Part shown: piece by piece, positions 1 through 11,365 of the stretch
Layout: the number at the start of each line of letters is the position of its first letter
Numbering within the stretch: position 1 is the stretch's first letter
Assembly (NCBI GenBank): GCA_031216915.1
Contig: CM062290.1
Span: 253,152,581 to 253,216,580 of the forward strand
Direction: 5' to 3'
DNA length: 64,000 nt
DNA from: Pictodentalium vernedei
Lineage: Eukaryota > Mollusca > Scaphopoda > Dentaliida > Dentaliidae
Program-made: the position numbers and the translations under genes
Notes under the pieces: model-generated
The model's database searches: none
Seen by the model: the letters and a program-made list of their open reading frames with translations, nothing else
Told to the model about the DNA's origin: nothing

Positions 1-5
1 GCTTT

Positions 6-80
6 TAGCTCAACTTTTGAGCTTTGTTTGCAGTTTATATTTAAAATCGGATATTTATTGCTGCAAACAAAGCTCAACGA
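6..80. repeat. Short inverted repeat / fragment of HINE-like 5' end
   Basis: The sequence around 13-32 (gagctttgtttgcag) is the reverse complement of 61-76, giving a hairpin of about 18 bp. The start (tagctcaactttt) matches the left terminus of the HINE-like elements at 4048 and 17067, so this may be a degraded or clipped end of that family. Confidence 0.5.
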
Positions 81-433
81 ACGAAGCGATTTTTCCAATC
101 AGTTGCACGAATTGGGAAACATGACCACATTATTGTTCTTCGTGAAATATACACGTAGTATTTGACAAAATTGAAATATACAACACTTCGTGTGTAGTTT
201 ACACATTACCAAAGAAAGTGTATTGGTCATTGTGATGTCAAACGTTCAAAATATCAAGAAATTTACTTTTTTATTAATCGAGTCGGCACCAGACTTTTTT
301 AGGTGAATTCCGTCATCAAGGAATTCCTCGACTGACTGAAAAATCGGTGTTGGGCTGCAGTGCGAAACGAAACAGCTTAGCAGCGTGCATGCCTGTGAAT
401 GGCCGCTTCGAAAAAATGAAGTTTTCCGTTCAA

Positions 434-530
434 ATGAACCCACTAATTCATATTATGACATACATAAAGCATATTACAGAGGGACTTATCTGTAATATGA
501 ATTATATATGTCGTAATATGAATTAGTGTG
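434..530. repeat. MITE-like inverted repeat
   Basis: About 21 bp at 437-457 (actaattcatattatgacat) pair with 507-527 with one mismatch, around a short spacer. There is no coding capacity. It is typical of a small hairpin MITE. Confidence 0.6.
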
Positions 531-627
531 TTTTAAGATTCTGTTTATGTCGATTTTGTGTGTAGCAATCTGCCTTTGTTCTGGAGTATTTGCTGAATAA
601 ATCTTATCTTATCTTATCTTATCTGAG
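531..627 (+). mobile_element. LINE 3' end with (TTATC)n tail
   Basis: A short unique stretch ends in tgaataaatc followed by four to five TTATC units (~598-624). An AATAAA-like signal followed by a simple-repeat tail is the usual signature of the 3' end of a truncated non-LTR retrotransposon. Only the tail survives; no reverse transcriptase is seen. Confidence 0.5.
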
Positions 628-1144
628 GTTCATTATCAAACGATCAGTTGTTAAAGCCATTTGACACTGTGTCTAACCCCCCCCCCCCCCCTTGATACAT
701 TCAACCGCTTGAAAATGAAGGCTCACTCAACGAGAATAAAGGGAGGGGTTAAAAAATTGCACAGCTGAGAATGGCATACATTCGTTCGACGCTCTCAATG
801 GTTTTGTTGCAAAATCTGTGCGTTTCAGCCCAAATGATCTACACGAGAATAAAAAGGGACTCATAATTACGATTAGATAAAAAAATCCTAGAGTGCTGTG
901 GATTAAAGTTACCACTTTTTTCGTTGGCATCAGTGCCAGACCTGTTATAACACGTCTTTTGAATTTACCGGACTATAAATCGCAGGGTGGAACGGGAAGG
1001 ATGTGGTGAGGAATAATTTGAGGGGGAAAAAAGGATCTAACGGAAAGATAAAATATGCAAGGAATCAGGGGAACCGAAAGAAATGATGGGAGAGAGGGGG
1101 TGGGGGTGGAGGGGGACACCTTTCCCCAGACAAATACATCCGTT

Positions 1145-1480
1145 AGTGTAACAAGTTTATAACGGCAGTGCTTGGGGCACATATTTCATTTAACCGTTAT
1201 TGTAATCAACTTATTACAATAGTGGTTAATATAAACCTTTTCATCGAGAGCTATTGTAATAAACTTGTTACCATAACAGTTGGCGCGAACTTTTTCATCA
1301 ATCGCAATTATAATAAACTTATCACAATATCGGTTGATGGCTCAATGCAAACATTTTCAACGACCGCTGTTGTAATAAACTTTTAACCATTACTGTTGCC
1401 GCACACATTTCCACCAACTGCTATTGTAATAATTTTTTTACAATAACGGTTAATTCGAGTGTCTGTTCTGTCCTTATTCT
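1145..1480. repeat. Diverged minisatellite, ~54-62 bp period
   Basis: Five or so units begin with attgtaataaactt and continue to ttttcatc/ttttcaac before the next unit. The open frame through part of it has repeat-derived sequence and is not treated as a gene. Confidence 0.65.
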
Positions 1481-2204
1481 AATAAGTTTTTTTCCATCAG
1501 TTTGAGAATAAGCTAACTGTGCATTTCTTCGACAGACGAGCCAGTTTCATTCAAGATTTGATCTCTTTATCCACCACAGCAGCAAAAAAATAATGAAATT
1601 GTCTATATGGCAGATCTGAAGTATTTTGCTCCGGACAATGGCCGAGAAAACCATACAAATACGGATGTCATTGGCATTATACCTCCTTAAGCCTCCTTTT
1701 GTTCTTTCAAATACATCAACATTTGTACGGTTACAATTGTGGTTAAAATATTTGTAAAATACAATATGACCCTAATATAATTGACAGAGGTGGAGCACCG
1801 AAGATGAATTGGGCGACAGACAGGAGACCGATTTCCTGCAATTAAAATTTCTTGTATAAACTTTTTCGACGCTTTGCTTTTGAATGGTGTGAACCAACAT
1901 TCGGTTCGTTTATGCAGTTTGGAGAGTCTGGAATGATGATATCTGAGCGACGATCTGTCACATTTCAATCTAAAAGCCCACGAATGAAGTGGGAAAAGAA
2001 TCTAATGAATGAATTACACGAACTAAGTAAACATTTTTAATAGCTTTATGCCATTGTGTAATTCAAGGGCAGAGAAAATGCTAATAAACTGCTGGCAGCT
2101 ATTTCGCCGATGCCCGTGGAATAGTGGATTGGCTTTTTCTCAGGAGCCTGGGAATTGGCTACTTCGAAAAAAAATGAAGTTTACAAATAAAATGAACACG
2201 TACC

Positions 2205-2235
<31 letters not shown>

Positions 2236-2439
2236 CGACATGACCACCACCACATTGCGCTTACGTGCTTCCGTTGGGGCTGTCTGTAGATCTCAAGCAT
2301 ATCAACGTATCTTTTAATCACATGAACCCCATCTCGTGGTTTTATTAAAAAGGGGTAAATAAAACGTCTGAAGTAAATCTAAACGACCAGAAAATCAATG
2401 AAAATATTGTAATTCTCTCTTACATTATCTACACAATAT

Positions 2440-2835
2440 ACGCATCATGTCATTGTTGTAGAAACGCTCAGATATCGCTCCCACGGCGTCCTAATATAAA
2501 AGTTTTTCAAAGGGAGATACCCCGGACTCCCCCCCCCCCCCCCCACACACACACATACACACACAAACAAACGGGAGGGACCTCCCTCCTCCCTAGTTCA
2601 GCGATCTGAACGTAGTGACTACCCCCTTACAAGCGGTTAGCCACTACGTTCAGATCGCTAAACTACCTTGTCCTCGTCCCCCTCTAGCTCTGGCCTGTGG
2701 CGATTGGGAGATGCCTTCAGCATCTCGACCTTGCTCCCCATGCATATCTTACTCAGGACCCTCTAAATTGAAATACTCGCGCCTTCTGCCCTCGCAAAAA
2801 TAGCCCCCCCCCCCCCCAACCGGCGGAGGCGCCAT
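2440..2835. repeat. Direct repeat copy A, with 18-bp perfect hairpin
   Basis: This ~400-bp segment is repeated at 2955-3290. It contains a poly-C/(CA)n tract (~2530-2573) and a perfect 18-bp inverted repeat (agcgatctgaacgtagtg near 2602 against 2645-2662). It also has a smaller hairpin (gagatgcc..gcatctc). Nothing codes. Dispersed non-autonomous element is the likely class. Confidence 0.6.
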
Positions 2836-2954
2836 AGAGGGGCTTCTTTGCCGCCGCCCCCCCCCCCCCCTTTTCCCTCGGACACCCAAAATCAAACTTC
2901 AAATTACTATCTGACCGTGGTTTTCCCACCCAATGTCACACCCGCAAATGGCAC

Positions 2955-3290
2955 ACAACACACATCATGTCATTGTTGTAAAAACGCTCAGATATCGCTC
3001 CCTGTGCGTCCTAATATGAAAATGTTTCCTGGGAAGATCCCCCAGACCCACCCCCCCCCCCCACCCCCAGCGCAAACGGGAAGGGTCACTTCAGCGACCT
3101 GAACGTTGTTGCTACACCCTTTCGTTCAGATCGCTAAACTGACTCCTCCCTATTCTACTTTAGCTCAGGCATGCGGCGTTCGGGAGATGCCTTCGGCATC
3201 TCGACCTTGGACTCCCATATCTTACTTGGGACACCCCTAAACTGAAATGCTGGCGCCGGCACACCCCCCTACCCCACACACTTTCAAAAG
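2955..3290. repeat. Direct repeat copy B
   Basis: Second copy of the 2440-2835 repeat in the same orientation, sharing the start (cacatcatgtcattgttgta), the poly-C tract, the now imperfect gatctgaacg hairpin and the gagatgcc..gcatctc hairpin. It is diverged by many substitutions, so it is not a recent duplication. Confidence 0.6.
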
Positions 3291-4047
3291 GGTCCCGTAA
3301 GTTCAGTGAAGTTGACGTAACAGGATAAACCTATGGCCCAAATTGTCTCTACCCGGCCCTGACTGTCACACTTAGAGCTCGCATATTCAACATTTTATGA
3401 TCGTCATTTTATTTTTATGACATATTTTAATTATTGTGTAAATGATTTAGAAGAATCATATTCTTTTGCATAAAAGTTACACTCGAATATCTTCATATAT
3501 TTAGAAACACACGGCTCGAAAATTGTCCCGTTTTGTTGTGTGAGATAATAAGGAAATGCCAGTCCGTTTCAAACTCCGGAATTCCATATTTTGATTATTT
3601 TCAGCACGCGCAAACCAAAAACGTCACAAATGTCTGGTATTTCCCAGTTTGCTTGTTTTGTTTTGTGAGAAAAATTGGGGGTCCGTTGATTATAATTGTC
3701 TCTTTTGCATGAAATGCACCTTGCTCAGCCGTCATTTTGTTAAAAATGTAGAAGGGATGACCAACTTCAAATTGGAATCGAAATTACAATGTCAAGGCAG
3801 GTATTTAGTGCTTTTAACACGTCCAAACCGTTCGTACCGAAAATCTGTTACGAACGACTGCAAGCAAAAACTCGTCTTCCAGCGGAGAAATAGCACGTAG
3901 ATAAGATTCGAAATCGTCCGGAAGATTCAATTCGATTAACTCTGGTTCGGAAATTTTCAAATCATGTCACTGCAAATCCAACTAAGTGACCTTTCTTTAA
4001 CACTTCGGACCCGATGATAGAAGAAGAGTTCAAGAATGTTCCATTTT
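3291..4047. other. No gene or repeat recognised
   Basis: AT-rich, with short open frames that lack codon or domain signatures. Nothing can be supported here. Confidence 0.4.
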
Positions 4048-5837
4048 TAGCTCAACTTCGATGTAAGTCAAATTTGAGCTTATGCAATGGCCAGTCGCCC
4101 GTCTGGCCGTCTGTTCGTCGGTCCGTCAACAATTCAATACGGCTCGGGCTAGATGCCGTATTTATGAACCGATCTTTACGAAACTTCTTGGGTACCTTTG
4201 TTATCACCGTGGGACGAGAACGAATGTTTTTGGGTCCGGTCAGAAATTCAAGTTGGCCGCTAGCAGCCATTTTGTACAAAATTAGGTGCAATCAGATTTT
4301 TGCGCAGAACTTCCATATGAAAGCTCTGATTTGAAATGTTTTTTGTATGAATGTTTAGTACCATGGGATACATCACATATAATATGGGTTTTTCTCTCGT
4401 GCGTAAATTAAGCAAATTAGACTAACTTTGATGTATTTAGTGTTACTTTCAGCACTGTAAGTGCAAATGCCAATACGGCTCGGGCTAGAGGCCGTATTTA
4501 TGAACCGATCTTTACGAAACTTCTTGGGTACCTTTGGTATTACCGAGGGACGAGAACGAGTGTTTTGGGGTCCAGTCAGAAATTCAAGATGGCCGATGGT
4601 AGCCATTTTGTTCAAAATTAGGTGCAATCAGATTTTTGCACAGAACTTCCATATGAAAGCGCTGATTTGAATAATTTGTGTGTGTGAATGTTTAGTACCA
4701 TGGGATACATCACATATAATACGAGTTTTTTTTCTCGTGCAAAAATTATGCAAATTAGATGAGCTTTGATTTTTTCAGTGCAGCTTACACACAGTAACTA
4801 CACATCTCGATACGGCTCGGGTTAGGGGCTGTATTTATGAACCGATCTTCACGAAACGTCTTGGGTACCCTTGTTATCACCTTGGGACGAGAACGAGTGT
4901 TTCTGGGTGTGGTTCAAAATTCAAGATGGCTGCCAGTGGCCATTTTGTACCGAAATTAGGTCTTATCAGTTTTTGTACACAACTTCTATACGGCTCAGAC
5001 TAGAGACCGTATTTATGAACCGATCATTACGAAACTTCTTGGGATGAAAACGAGTGTTTTTGGGTGTGGTCCGAAATTCAAGTTGGCCACCAGCAGCCAT
5101 TTTGTACCCAAATTAGTGCAATCAGTTTTTTGTACAGAACTTCTGTATGAAAGTTCTGATTTGAATAACTTTTTGTATGAATGTTTAGTAACATGAAATA
5201 CATCACATATAATAGAGGTTTTTTTCTCGTGCAGAAATTATGCAAATTAGATGAATTTTGATTTATTCAGTGCTACTTATACACAGTAAGTGCACATGTC
5301 TATACGGCTCAGGCTAGACGCTGTATTTATGAACCGATCTTCACGAAACTTCTTGGGTATCTTTGTTATCACCTTGGGACGAGAAAGAGTGTTTCTGGGT
5401 GCGGTCCAAAATTCAAGATGACTGCCAGTGGCCATTTTGTACCGAAATTAGGTCCAATTAGTTTTTTGTCAACTTCTATACGGCTCGTATTTATGAACTG
5501 ATCTTCATGAAACTTCTTGGGTACCTTTGTTATCACCTTGGGACAGGAACAAGTGTTTTGGGGTGCCATGAGAACAAATATTTTGGGGTTCAGTCAGACC
5601 CACTCTGGGACTCAAAGATTTCTTTTCTAGTTTAGCATCTGACTGTCGCCCACCTTTACAATACTTTACCTATACATTTGTTACAGGCTACGGTCAGTAT
5701 TTATGTGCAGACCATTAAAATACTTTATATGTACCTTTGTTATCAGGTCATTACCTAGATGTTTGTCCTTGCTGTGTCACATACTATACATGAACATGTC
5801 TTAACAAGTTGAGCTACAGTGTCATTGACACTTTCAT
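4048..5837 (+). mobile_element. HINE/pearl-like non-autonomous element, copy 1
   Basis: The left end tagctcaactt and its reverse complement aagttgagcta (5806-5816) are subterminal inverted repeats. The latter is followed by a hairpin (agtgtcattgacact) and the end ttcatt. Near the left end is a gtccg-type stretch. The middle is a tandem array of ~175-340-bp units starting cggctcgggctagaggccgt (about 4140, 4478, 4812, 4990, 5302, 5480). Subterminal inverted repeats, a 3' hairpin, a microsatellite-like tract and core repeats match the layout known for pearl/Helentron-associated elements. A homologous copy lies at 17067. The recurring open frames are repeat-derived and not genes. Confidence 0.65.
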
Positions 5838-6518
5838 TCCGAATGGGATTCGATTCAACTCGAAATGTGAGATTCGCAGGTCCATAGCAATAGATATATG
5901 ACATAAAAATTGTGAAATGTGTTAAGCCAAGGTAAAATCGAAAGTGTTCACCTGAACAGTGGACACATCTTTATAAAGAAAAAGATCCTACTCAATCAAT
6001 TTCTAACGTTATATTGTGCTTATTGGCAGGTCATTAATCCGAACCCCTTCACATGTTCAACGACTTGATCCTTTTCGGTTGTCGTTGGTGTAATCGATGA
6101 CACCAATGAAAACCGAATGTGAAGAAGTCTTTGCATATATGCGAAGATTAGCAGGTTATATAACCTAACTCAATCTGATCATTATTCAAATATTATAGTG
6201 TACATTTCAGGGAGATTCAGACTTTTTAATGTTATGTTTTTCAGAAGTCTATATATTTTAATTTTTGTTTTGGTTGGAAACAGTTTGAAAAATATCAGTT
6301 TACTACCAACGACTCTCATTACGTTTGACTACCTATCCACTGGCCTATCTTTTGTTCATGTTCGTGCATGGCCATGTCTCAAATCAGGAGTGTCAGTTGA
6401 GAATTAATATTTATCTTACCTCCTACAAGTATCTGGGAATTTCATTGGTTCAAAGACGTCACATGCAGACTGCATATAAAACCATATACTGCCTGTCAAC
6501 ATCAATATAGGCTGACAG
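5838..6518. other. Unassigned non-coding stretch
   Basis: No domain-bearing frame, RNA gene or clear repeat is recognised. Frames around 6198-6510 are short and lack recognisable features. Confidence 0.35.
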
Positions 6519-6780
6519 CTATGGGTAATCTCCCCATTGTTCGTTGATTATTCAAAATGGCGGCAGCCGATAAACGCTTCAAGTTGAAAGATGGACTCTT
6601 GCAAGCCCATATTTGGTCTGAAGTGCAGGTTAGGCAACTTAAAAGGCTTCATATTCTGTGGATGTGTGTCATTTTGCCTTCGAAATGAAACTGTTTGGTA
6701 TGTATGAATTTGCCTTGTTACAATTTATGGGAGAGCGCCTGCAGGCAATCTCCCATAAATTGTCACAAGGCAAAGACACG
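6519..6780 (+). repeat. Dispersed repeat with terminal hairpin, copy 1
   Basis: The hairpin at ~6711-6770 pairs ttgccttgttacaatttatg with cataaattgtcacaaggcaa. The hairpin plus the ~180 bp before it match 50865-51055 in inverted orientation (shared gaatatgaag.cttttaagtt and caaa.atgggctt blocks). A short frame with an excellent Kozak context (6558, MAAADKRFKLKDGLL...) runs to a possible splice donor at ~6630 (cag|gttagg). Because it lies at the edge of a repeat it is not called as a host exon. Confidence 0.55.
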
Positions 6781-6877
6781 TGAACACATTGTGAGAATTC
6801 TCTCATTTAATTTTGATCGCTGTTGTTATTAGTTCTGTGCATCGATGCAGCAGTCGGTAAGATATATTCGTTACACG

Positions 6878-6988
6878 GTTTGTTGGTGGCCTAATATGGT
6901 ATATATTGTGCCAGTTAGTTCCATACTGGACTCGAAATATGAAATTAACTGACACCACATATACCATATTAGGCCACCAACAAACTAA
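6878..6988. repeat. Hairpin, ~47-bp arms
   Basis: Starting at gtttgttggtggcctaatat, ~47 bp on the left pair with 6940-6987 with a handful of mismatches around a 14-bp loop. The long stem without a gene indicates a foldback/MITE remnant. Confidence 0.65.
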
Positions 6989-8440
6989 TACTATACACCT
7001 TGGTATATCTTGATAATAAGTGTACCAGTCCCCAAAAGCCTATAAAATCATTAAAATAATGAAAGGATAACTAATATTTTAGCCGCAGGAGAAAAAATTG
7101 ATTTCTGGCCACCCACACATCATACGTTCCTGAAAAAAATTGACACCCTGATACCGCCCGCGAAATGATACACCACGTCAACCTACTACTAAATCCGTAG
7201 TAGAGCAATGGAAAATTAAGACAGCGGGGACGGAAACGCGGAATGGGCACACAGAGATCACTTGCCCTCCCACTTTTTCCACTGTCATCGTAGAAGATCA
7301 AACAATGAGGTATAAATATTTGAGAGTGTATAAATGTGTCAATAGACAAACATTACCAATTCGCGCTTTAAACTTCACAAAGCTAATGGCCCTGGCAGTC
7401 ACATATTTACGATTCGAATCGAATCTCGCACCGAATCGGGTCTGTTATTCGAAACGAACTTCCAATCAAATGTACCTTATAAACGAAGTCGCCGTTGGAA
7501 CTAATGGGAGTGCACTAAACATTATGGTACGAAACAATGTATGTTGAATCATGTTCGCTGTTTCTGCCCACCTGCGAGGTCACTTAATAAAATTTGAAGT
7601 CGATGTTGCAAGATCGATCGCTAGCCTCGAAACTGCACACCTATACTGAAACGTTGCCCTTTTCTCTATTCAACCACATTTCCCATTATATTTTTTACAA
7701 ACTTCGTACGTGCCCTTGAAAGTGTTTGGATTTTAATAATGAAATTCGTGCTCTCGAAATTGCTTGAAATCCAAGTTTCGCGGTAAAAGTCATGGAACAT
7801 CCACAGAAATATATTTCGGTAAATTAATATTTAGTACCTCAGTTTTAGAAAACGAAGATGCGAGTTCAGTATTTACATGTATCTTGACCCGTTTGGGATT
7901 GGCGTGCATTTTTATTTACTGAAATTAATCTGCCGCTGTCACAGATCAATTGGATGGTTTAAGACAGTTTTATTATTAGTTTGAGAAGACCAATAGAGCC
8001 CTGCTTCGAAATGCGATTTGATTCGACATTATTTTGGGCATTTGATCCGATTCGATTAGACCCGGTGGCAGAATAATAGTTTGAGGTTCCGCTTCCGAAA
8101 CTACTGTGATTTTTTTTCAGGAATATTCCGATTTTGATTGAATTGTGCAAACGGACGAGTCGCCGTAAAGTAAAATGTTTGAGTGGGGTCTGATAATATT
8201 TACGGTTGTAAGAAGGTGCACTATTTTCAACATGAAGATATTTAATTCGATTCGAAATCTTCTGGCTGATTCGATTCGAGACTGTACTCGACCCGAACAA
8301 AATGTTAACTCGAATGAAAACACCATACATTCCGAAAAAAATAGACGAAGTCCCGGGAAGTGCTCGAAAATCCTGCAGTTCTAAACGTCCGTTGAAAGTC
8401 CCGAATGTTTTTCTTTCATCCAGGGGCCAATACTATAGAA
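6989..8440. other. No gene recognised
   Basis: AT-rich sequence with clusters of gattcgattcg-like words near 7410-7440 and 7990-8300. Open frames are short and look random. Nothing firmer can be said. Confidence 0.35.
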
Positions 8441-8638
8441 CTTTTACAATTGTATTTTCTCGAATTGTATTTTCTAGTTATGCCTTTAAATGGGTTGAAA
8501 TGAACCATTGGCATTTTCAAAGATGTGTCAATTTGCCAGTTGGCAAATTGCCATATCTTTTAAAATGTTAATGATTTATTTTAGTCAGTTATATCAATAG
8601 GTAGTAATACAATTCTATAAAATACAATTGTAAAAGTT
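8441..8638. repeat. MITE-like element with 19-bp TIRs
   Basis: acttttacaattgtatttt near the left end is perfectly complementary to the sequence ending at ~8636. The middle carries a separate palindrome (caatttgcc/ggcaaattg at 8528-8550). At ~200 bp with terminal inverted repeats and no ORF, it fits a MITE. No clear target-site duplication was identified. Confidence 0.6.
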
Positions 8639-9114
8639 GAAAAGTATTTTGACCGAATCCTGGTTATACTTTTGGATCACACTTCAACGTGTGGATGCTT
8701 GACTGGTACTTCACGCTAGACACACTGCATTTCCAGACAACTAGTTTGTGCTTCAGCTTTAAGTCGGGGGGGGGGGGGCAACCTCCCTGATATGAGGGAC
8801 ATTTGAAATGACTTCAGTCGTGTGGTCATTGACCGCATGAGTTATCATGGCAGCGCTTGTATAATGATATTACCACGTTAAATGTGACGTAGGTGCGCAT
8901 GCGTAGCGCGTGTTGTTATAGTGGCAGATGTTTTCGTCGTCCATTATTGTATGGTGGAGGTCGCTATCTTGGTGGTACGTGATTGCAATGACCTTTGAAG
9001 GCTTTCAGAAATACGAGGTGTCTGCGGAAGGTATATTCGATTGTATGGGAGTACATCGAGCAACAGACAGTGACATGAATTACCGAAGCGGACACGAAAA
9101 GTCCACAATTTTGG

Positions 9115-9440
9115 TAACTTGGTAGGATGACCCAGTATGATGTCTAGATGACACTGCCATATTTTGGTTACGATCAGTCAGCCATACCGCCGCTTCGCCA
9201 CGTGCCCTAGATTCCTTTAGTACTGACTACAGGTCGTATTTTTCAAAGGATTTCATTGTAAATTTGTAAGATGACTCCGTGTGATATCAATATGAGACTA
9301 TCGTATTTTGGTCGCGATCGGTCAATCGAGACCACCGACCGGACACCTGACCTAGATTCCTTTAGCAAAATCTACGAGTCATATTTGTGAAGGGATTTCA
9401 TTGTAACTTGGTAGGATGACTCGTTTTGGAATGACCTTAC
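9115..9440. repeat. Tandem repeat, ~145-bp period, 2.2 units
   Basis: Units starting gtaacttggtaggatgac occur at about 9115, 9259 and 9404. Shared internal blocks include tagattcctttag and ggatttcattgtaa. Units are ~75% alike by eye. Confidence 0.65.
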
Positions 9441-9600
9441 TGTAACTTGGTAACTTTGGTTAACATTCGTTAACTGTGAAGGCACATCATCACGGGCCTC
9501 AATTCTTTAGAACAGTCTACACCTCAAATTATACTTGTTGAAGAGCATGTAAGGTACAAAACTTAACATATTCTCAATTATCACAATTCTTGTCTTATTT

Positions 9601-9785
9601 CATAATCCCTTCACAAACTGTGAACATTATCGTTTTCATCAAACACTACACACTGTCAGGTTAAGCTGGAGTGCCATTAATACTTTCATTTATTCTCGCT
9701 GCAGATTTTAACACATCTGATCCAAAATGGCATTTTGGGGCATAGTTACCTCTGTGTTGGCAATAGTCATTGGATGTGCTGTCTA
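9601..9785 (+). repeat. Promoter-exon 1 arm of an inverted duplication
   Basis: This segment covers ~125 bp upstream of the host start codon plus the first ~59 coding bases. Its reverse complement reappears at 14309-14507 with small differences, including an extra 4 bp (tata) inside the coding part. The upstream stretch likely holds the core promoter or 5'UTR, although no TATA box can be assigned with confidence. Confidence 0.75.
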
Positions 9786-9859
9786 CTTTTTTATCTACAA
9801 CAGAGAACCGGCTTGGAAAATAACGAAACAGTTGAATGCTACGTACGATTACATTATTG
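9727..9859 (+). CDS. GMC oxidoreductase-like protein, exon 1 (membrane anchor and start of FAD domain)
   Basis: Exon 1 of a multi-exon host gene. ATG at 9727 sits in a good context (ccaaaATGg). The 44 complete codons encode a hydrophobic segment at about residues 5-24, a likely signal-anchor or N-terminal membrane helix, then a linker ending in ATYDYII, where the FAD-binding Rossmann fold begins. The donor is g|gtaagt at 9860 (phase 1). Joined to exon 2 it gives the classical DYIIVGGGSAG dinucleotide-binding motif of the glucose-methanol-choline oxidoreductase family, which oxidises alcohols or sugars with FAD. The substrate cannot be told from this part; insect glucose dehydrogenase-like and choline dehydrogenase-like members share it. 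An inverted broken copy of this exon lies in intron 1. Confidence 0.85.
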
Positions 9860-10675
9860 GTAAGTAAATGCTGCATACCCTTTCCAGAGAGATATTAACC
9901 CTGCGCACACTGATGTCGATAATCACAATTTAAGGTCCACAACTCCCCCCCCCCCCCCCCCCATAACCTAACGAGGAATTTAACCTTCTTTACTCTTGTT
10001 TGACAGAGCTCAAATGAGCTCTGTGAAACAAGACTGAATTGGTTACATTCCTAGCTCATTATGGGGAAAAATGCTACTTGATATTTCAGTATTTTTTCTC
10101 AGAGTGAAGTTGGTTAATAAATTAAAACAACTTGTCCCGATATTCCTATCAATTATCTTTTCTGATTGATCAGAATGCCTAGGACAAATAGCCATGGCAA
10201 AGGGCGCACCAAACTTTCAAGGTATATAAGAGCGTGTAACATCCAGAATATAAGGGCAACGCGAAACATCGGGGGTATATGGTTTAAATGAAAGCTGTTC
10301 GTTTTCGCTCGCCTCGATATCAAACTCGAACCCAAAAAATTGAAAATAGTCACAAATGTCTGGAAATGTCTGTCGTTTCGATCATATTTTGCTGTTATAA
10401 ATTAAGTGATCGAATAATTAAGTCAAACAACTTGAGAAACGTAAAATAAGAGCAAATCTGTCATCAAAAATAAAATAAGAGCCGATCTATTTACGCGTTT
10501 CCCAATAACGATCCAAGGATGTAATTCTACCTGAAGTCTTCTGCGTTTGTAAAAACAAAACAATTGTTCAATTATTAGTCCAACTGATTGCGGAGCGTGA
10601 GAAACGCGCCCACAAATTTGTTTCCACTATGTTTCTATTGTGTTTCAAACGGGACAAAACGTTAGCTCTACCAAC

Positions 10676-11070
10676 ATTATAAGTTATCTCCGCCAACATA
10701 TATAGTATATGCAGATTTAATTCCTGGATGTCTCAATTAACCCTTTACCCAACGAAACGGCCAAAACCGGACAGCGCTATTATCAGAAATCGCCAATATT
10801 TTTTCATTTTTTTGTCTCAAAAACATAGGTTATGACCCCTCGTTGGAACGAGCTCGTCAAGCTCGTTCAAATGAGGGGTCATAACCTATATTTCTGAGAC
10901 AAAAAATGAAAAAAATGAGTTATTCAAGAATTTGTTTTTGTAAGTGTCGTCTGCTTTTCAGTTTAGGTAAAGGGTTAAACACCTCGCCTGCGCTCGGCGT
11001 TTTAAAAACCGACATCCAGGTATTAAATCTCCATTTTCCATACATGTTGGCGGAGATAACTTACAATATT
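10676..11070. repeat. Hairpin element interrupted by a piggyBac-type MITE
   Basis: Left arm 10676-10731 (aagttatctccgccaacat ... ttcctggatgtc) pairs with 11011-11070. Between the arms sits the TTAA-flanked MITE at 10741-10974. The outer arms are ~55 bp with a few mismatches, so a foldback element was present before the MITE inserted. Confidence 0.6.
10741..10974. mobile_element. piggyBac-type MITE, copy 1
   Basis: The ends ccctttacc ... ggtaaaggg are inverted and flanked on both sides by TTAA (10737-10740 and 10975-10978), the target duplication of piggyBac elements. The centre is a long near-perfect hairpin (~45-bp arms, 10806-10850 against 10862-10908) with an ggaacgagctcgt core. There is no transposase. 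A relative lies at 51487. Confidence 0.75.
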
Positions 11071-11365
11071 CCCTTTTCAGATTAGTTAAATCAGAGTTAG
11101 CCCTTTTATTAGCTGGTATGTTCGAATGTTGAAGGCAAAAAGAGTTGTGACCCGGAAGTTTGGAGAAGTTACTCAGGTTCGGCAAGAAGTTCAGTATTGG
11201 GAATTCAGTACTTGTCACTCACTCTCCTTTTTCTCGCTGTTTATCACTATCTTTCTATTTCTCACACTTCTTATTATCTTATATTATTTACTTATATTCG
11301 TGTAATCTTCAACATTGTTTGTGTATATTTTATATTTATTACTGTTTTTGCCGCACTAGTTTATA

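Noticed and set aside
4014-5600. Repeated ~69-106 residue frames with MNRSLRNFLGTF on both strands, also at 17005-18470
   Set aside because: They follow the core repeats of a HINE-like element, overlap on both strands, and lack any independent coding sign.
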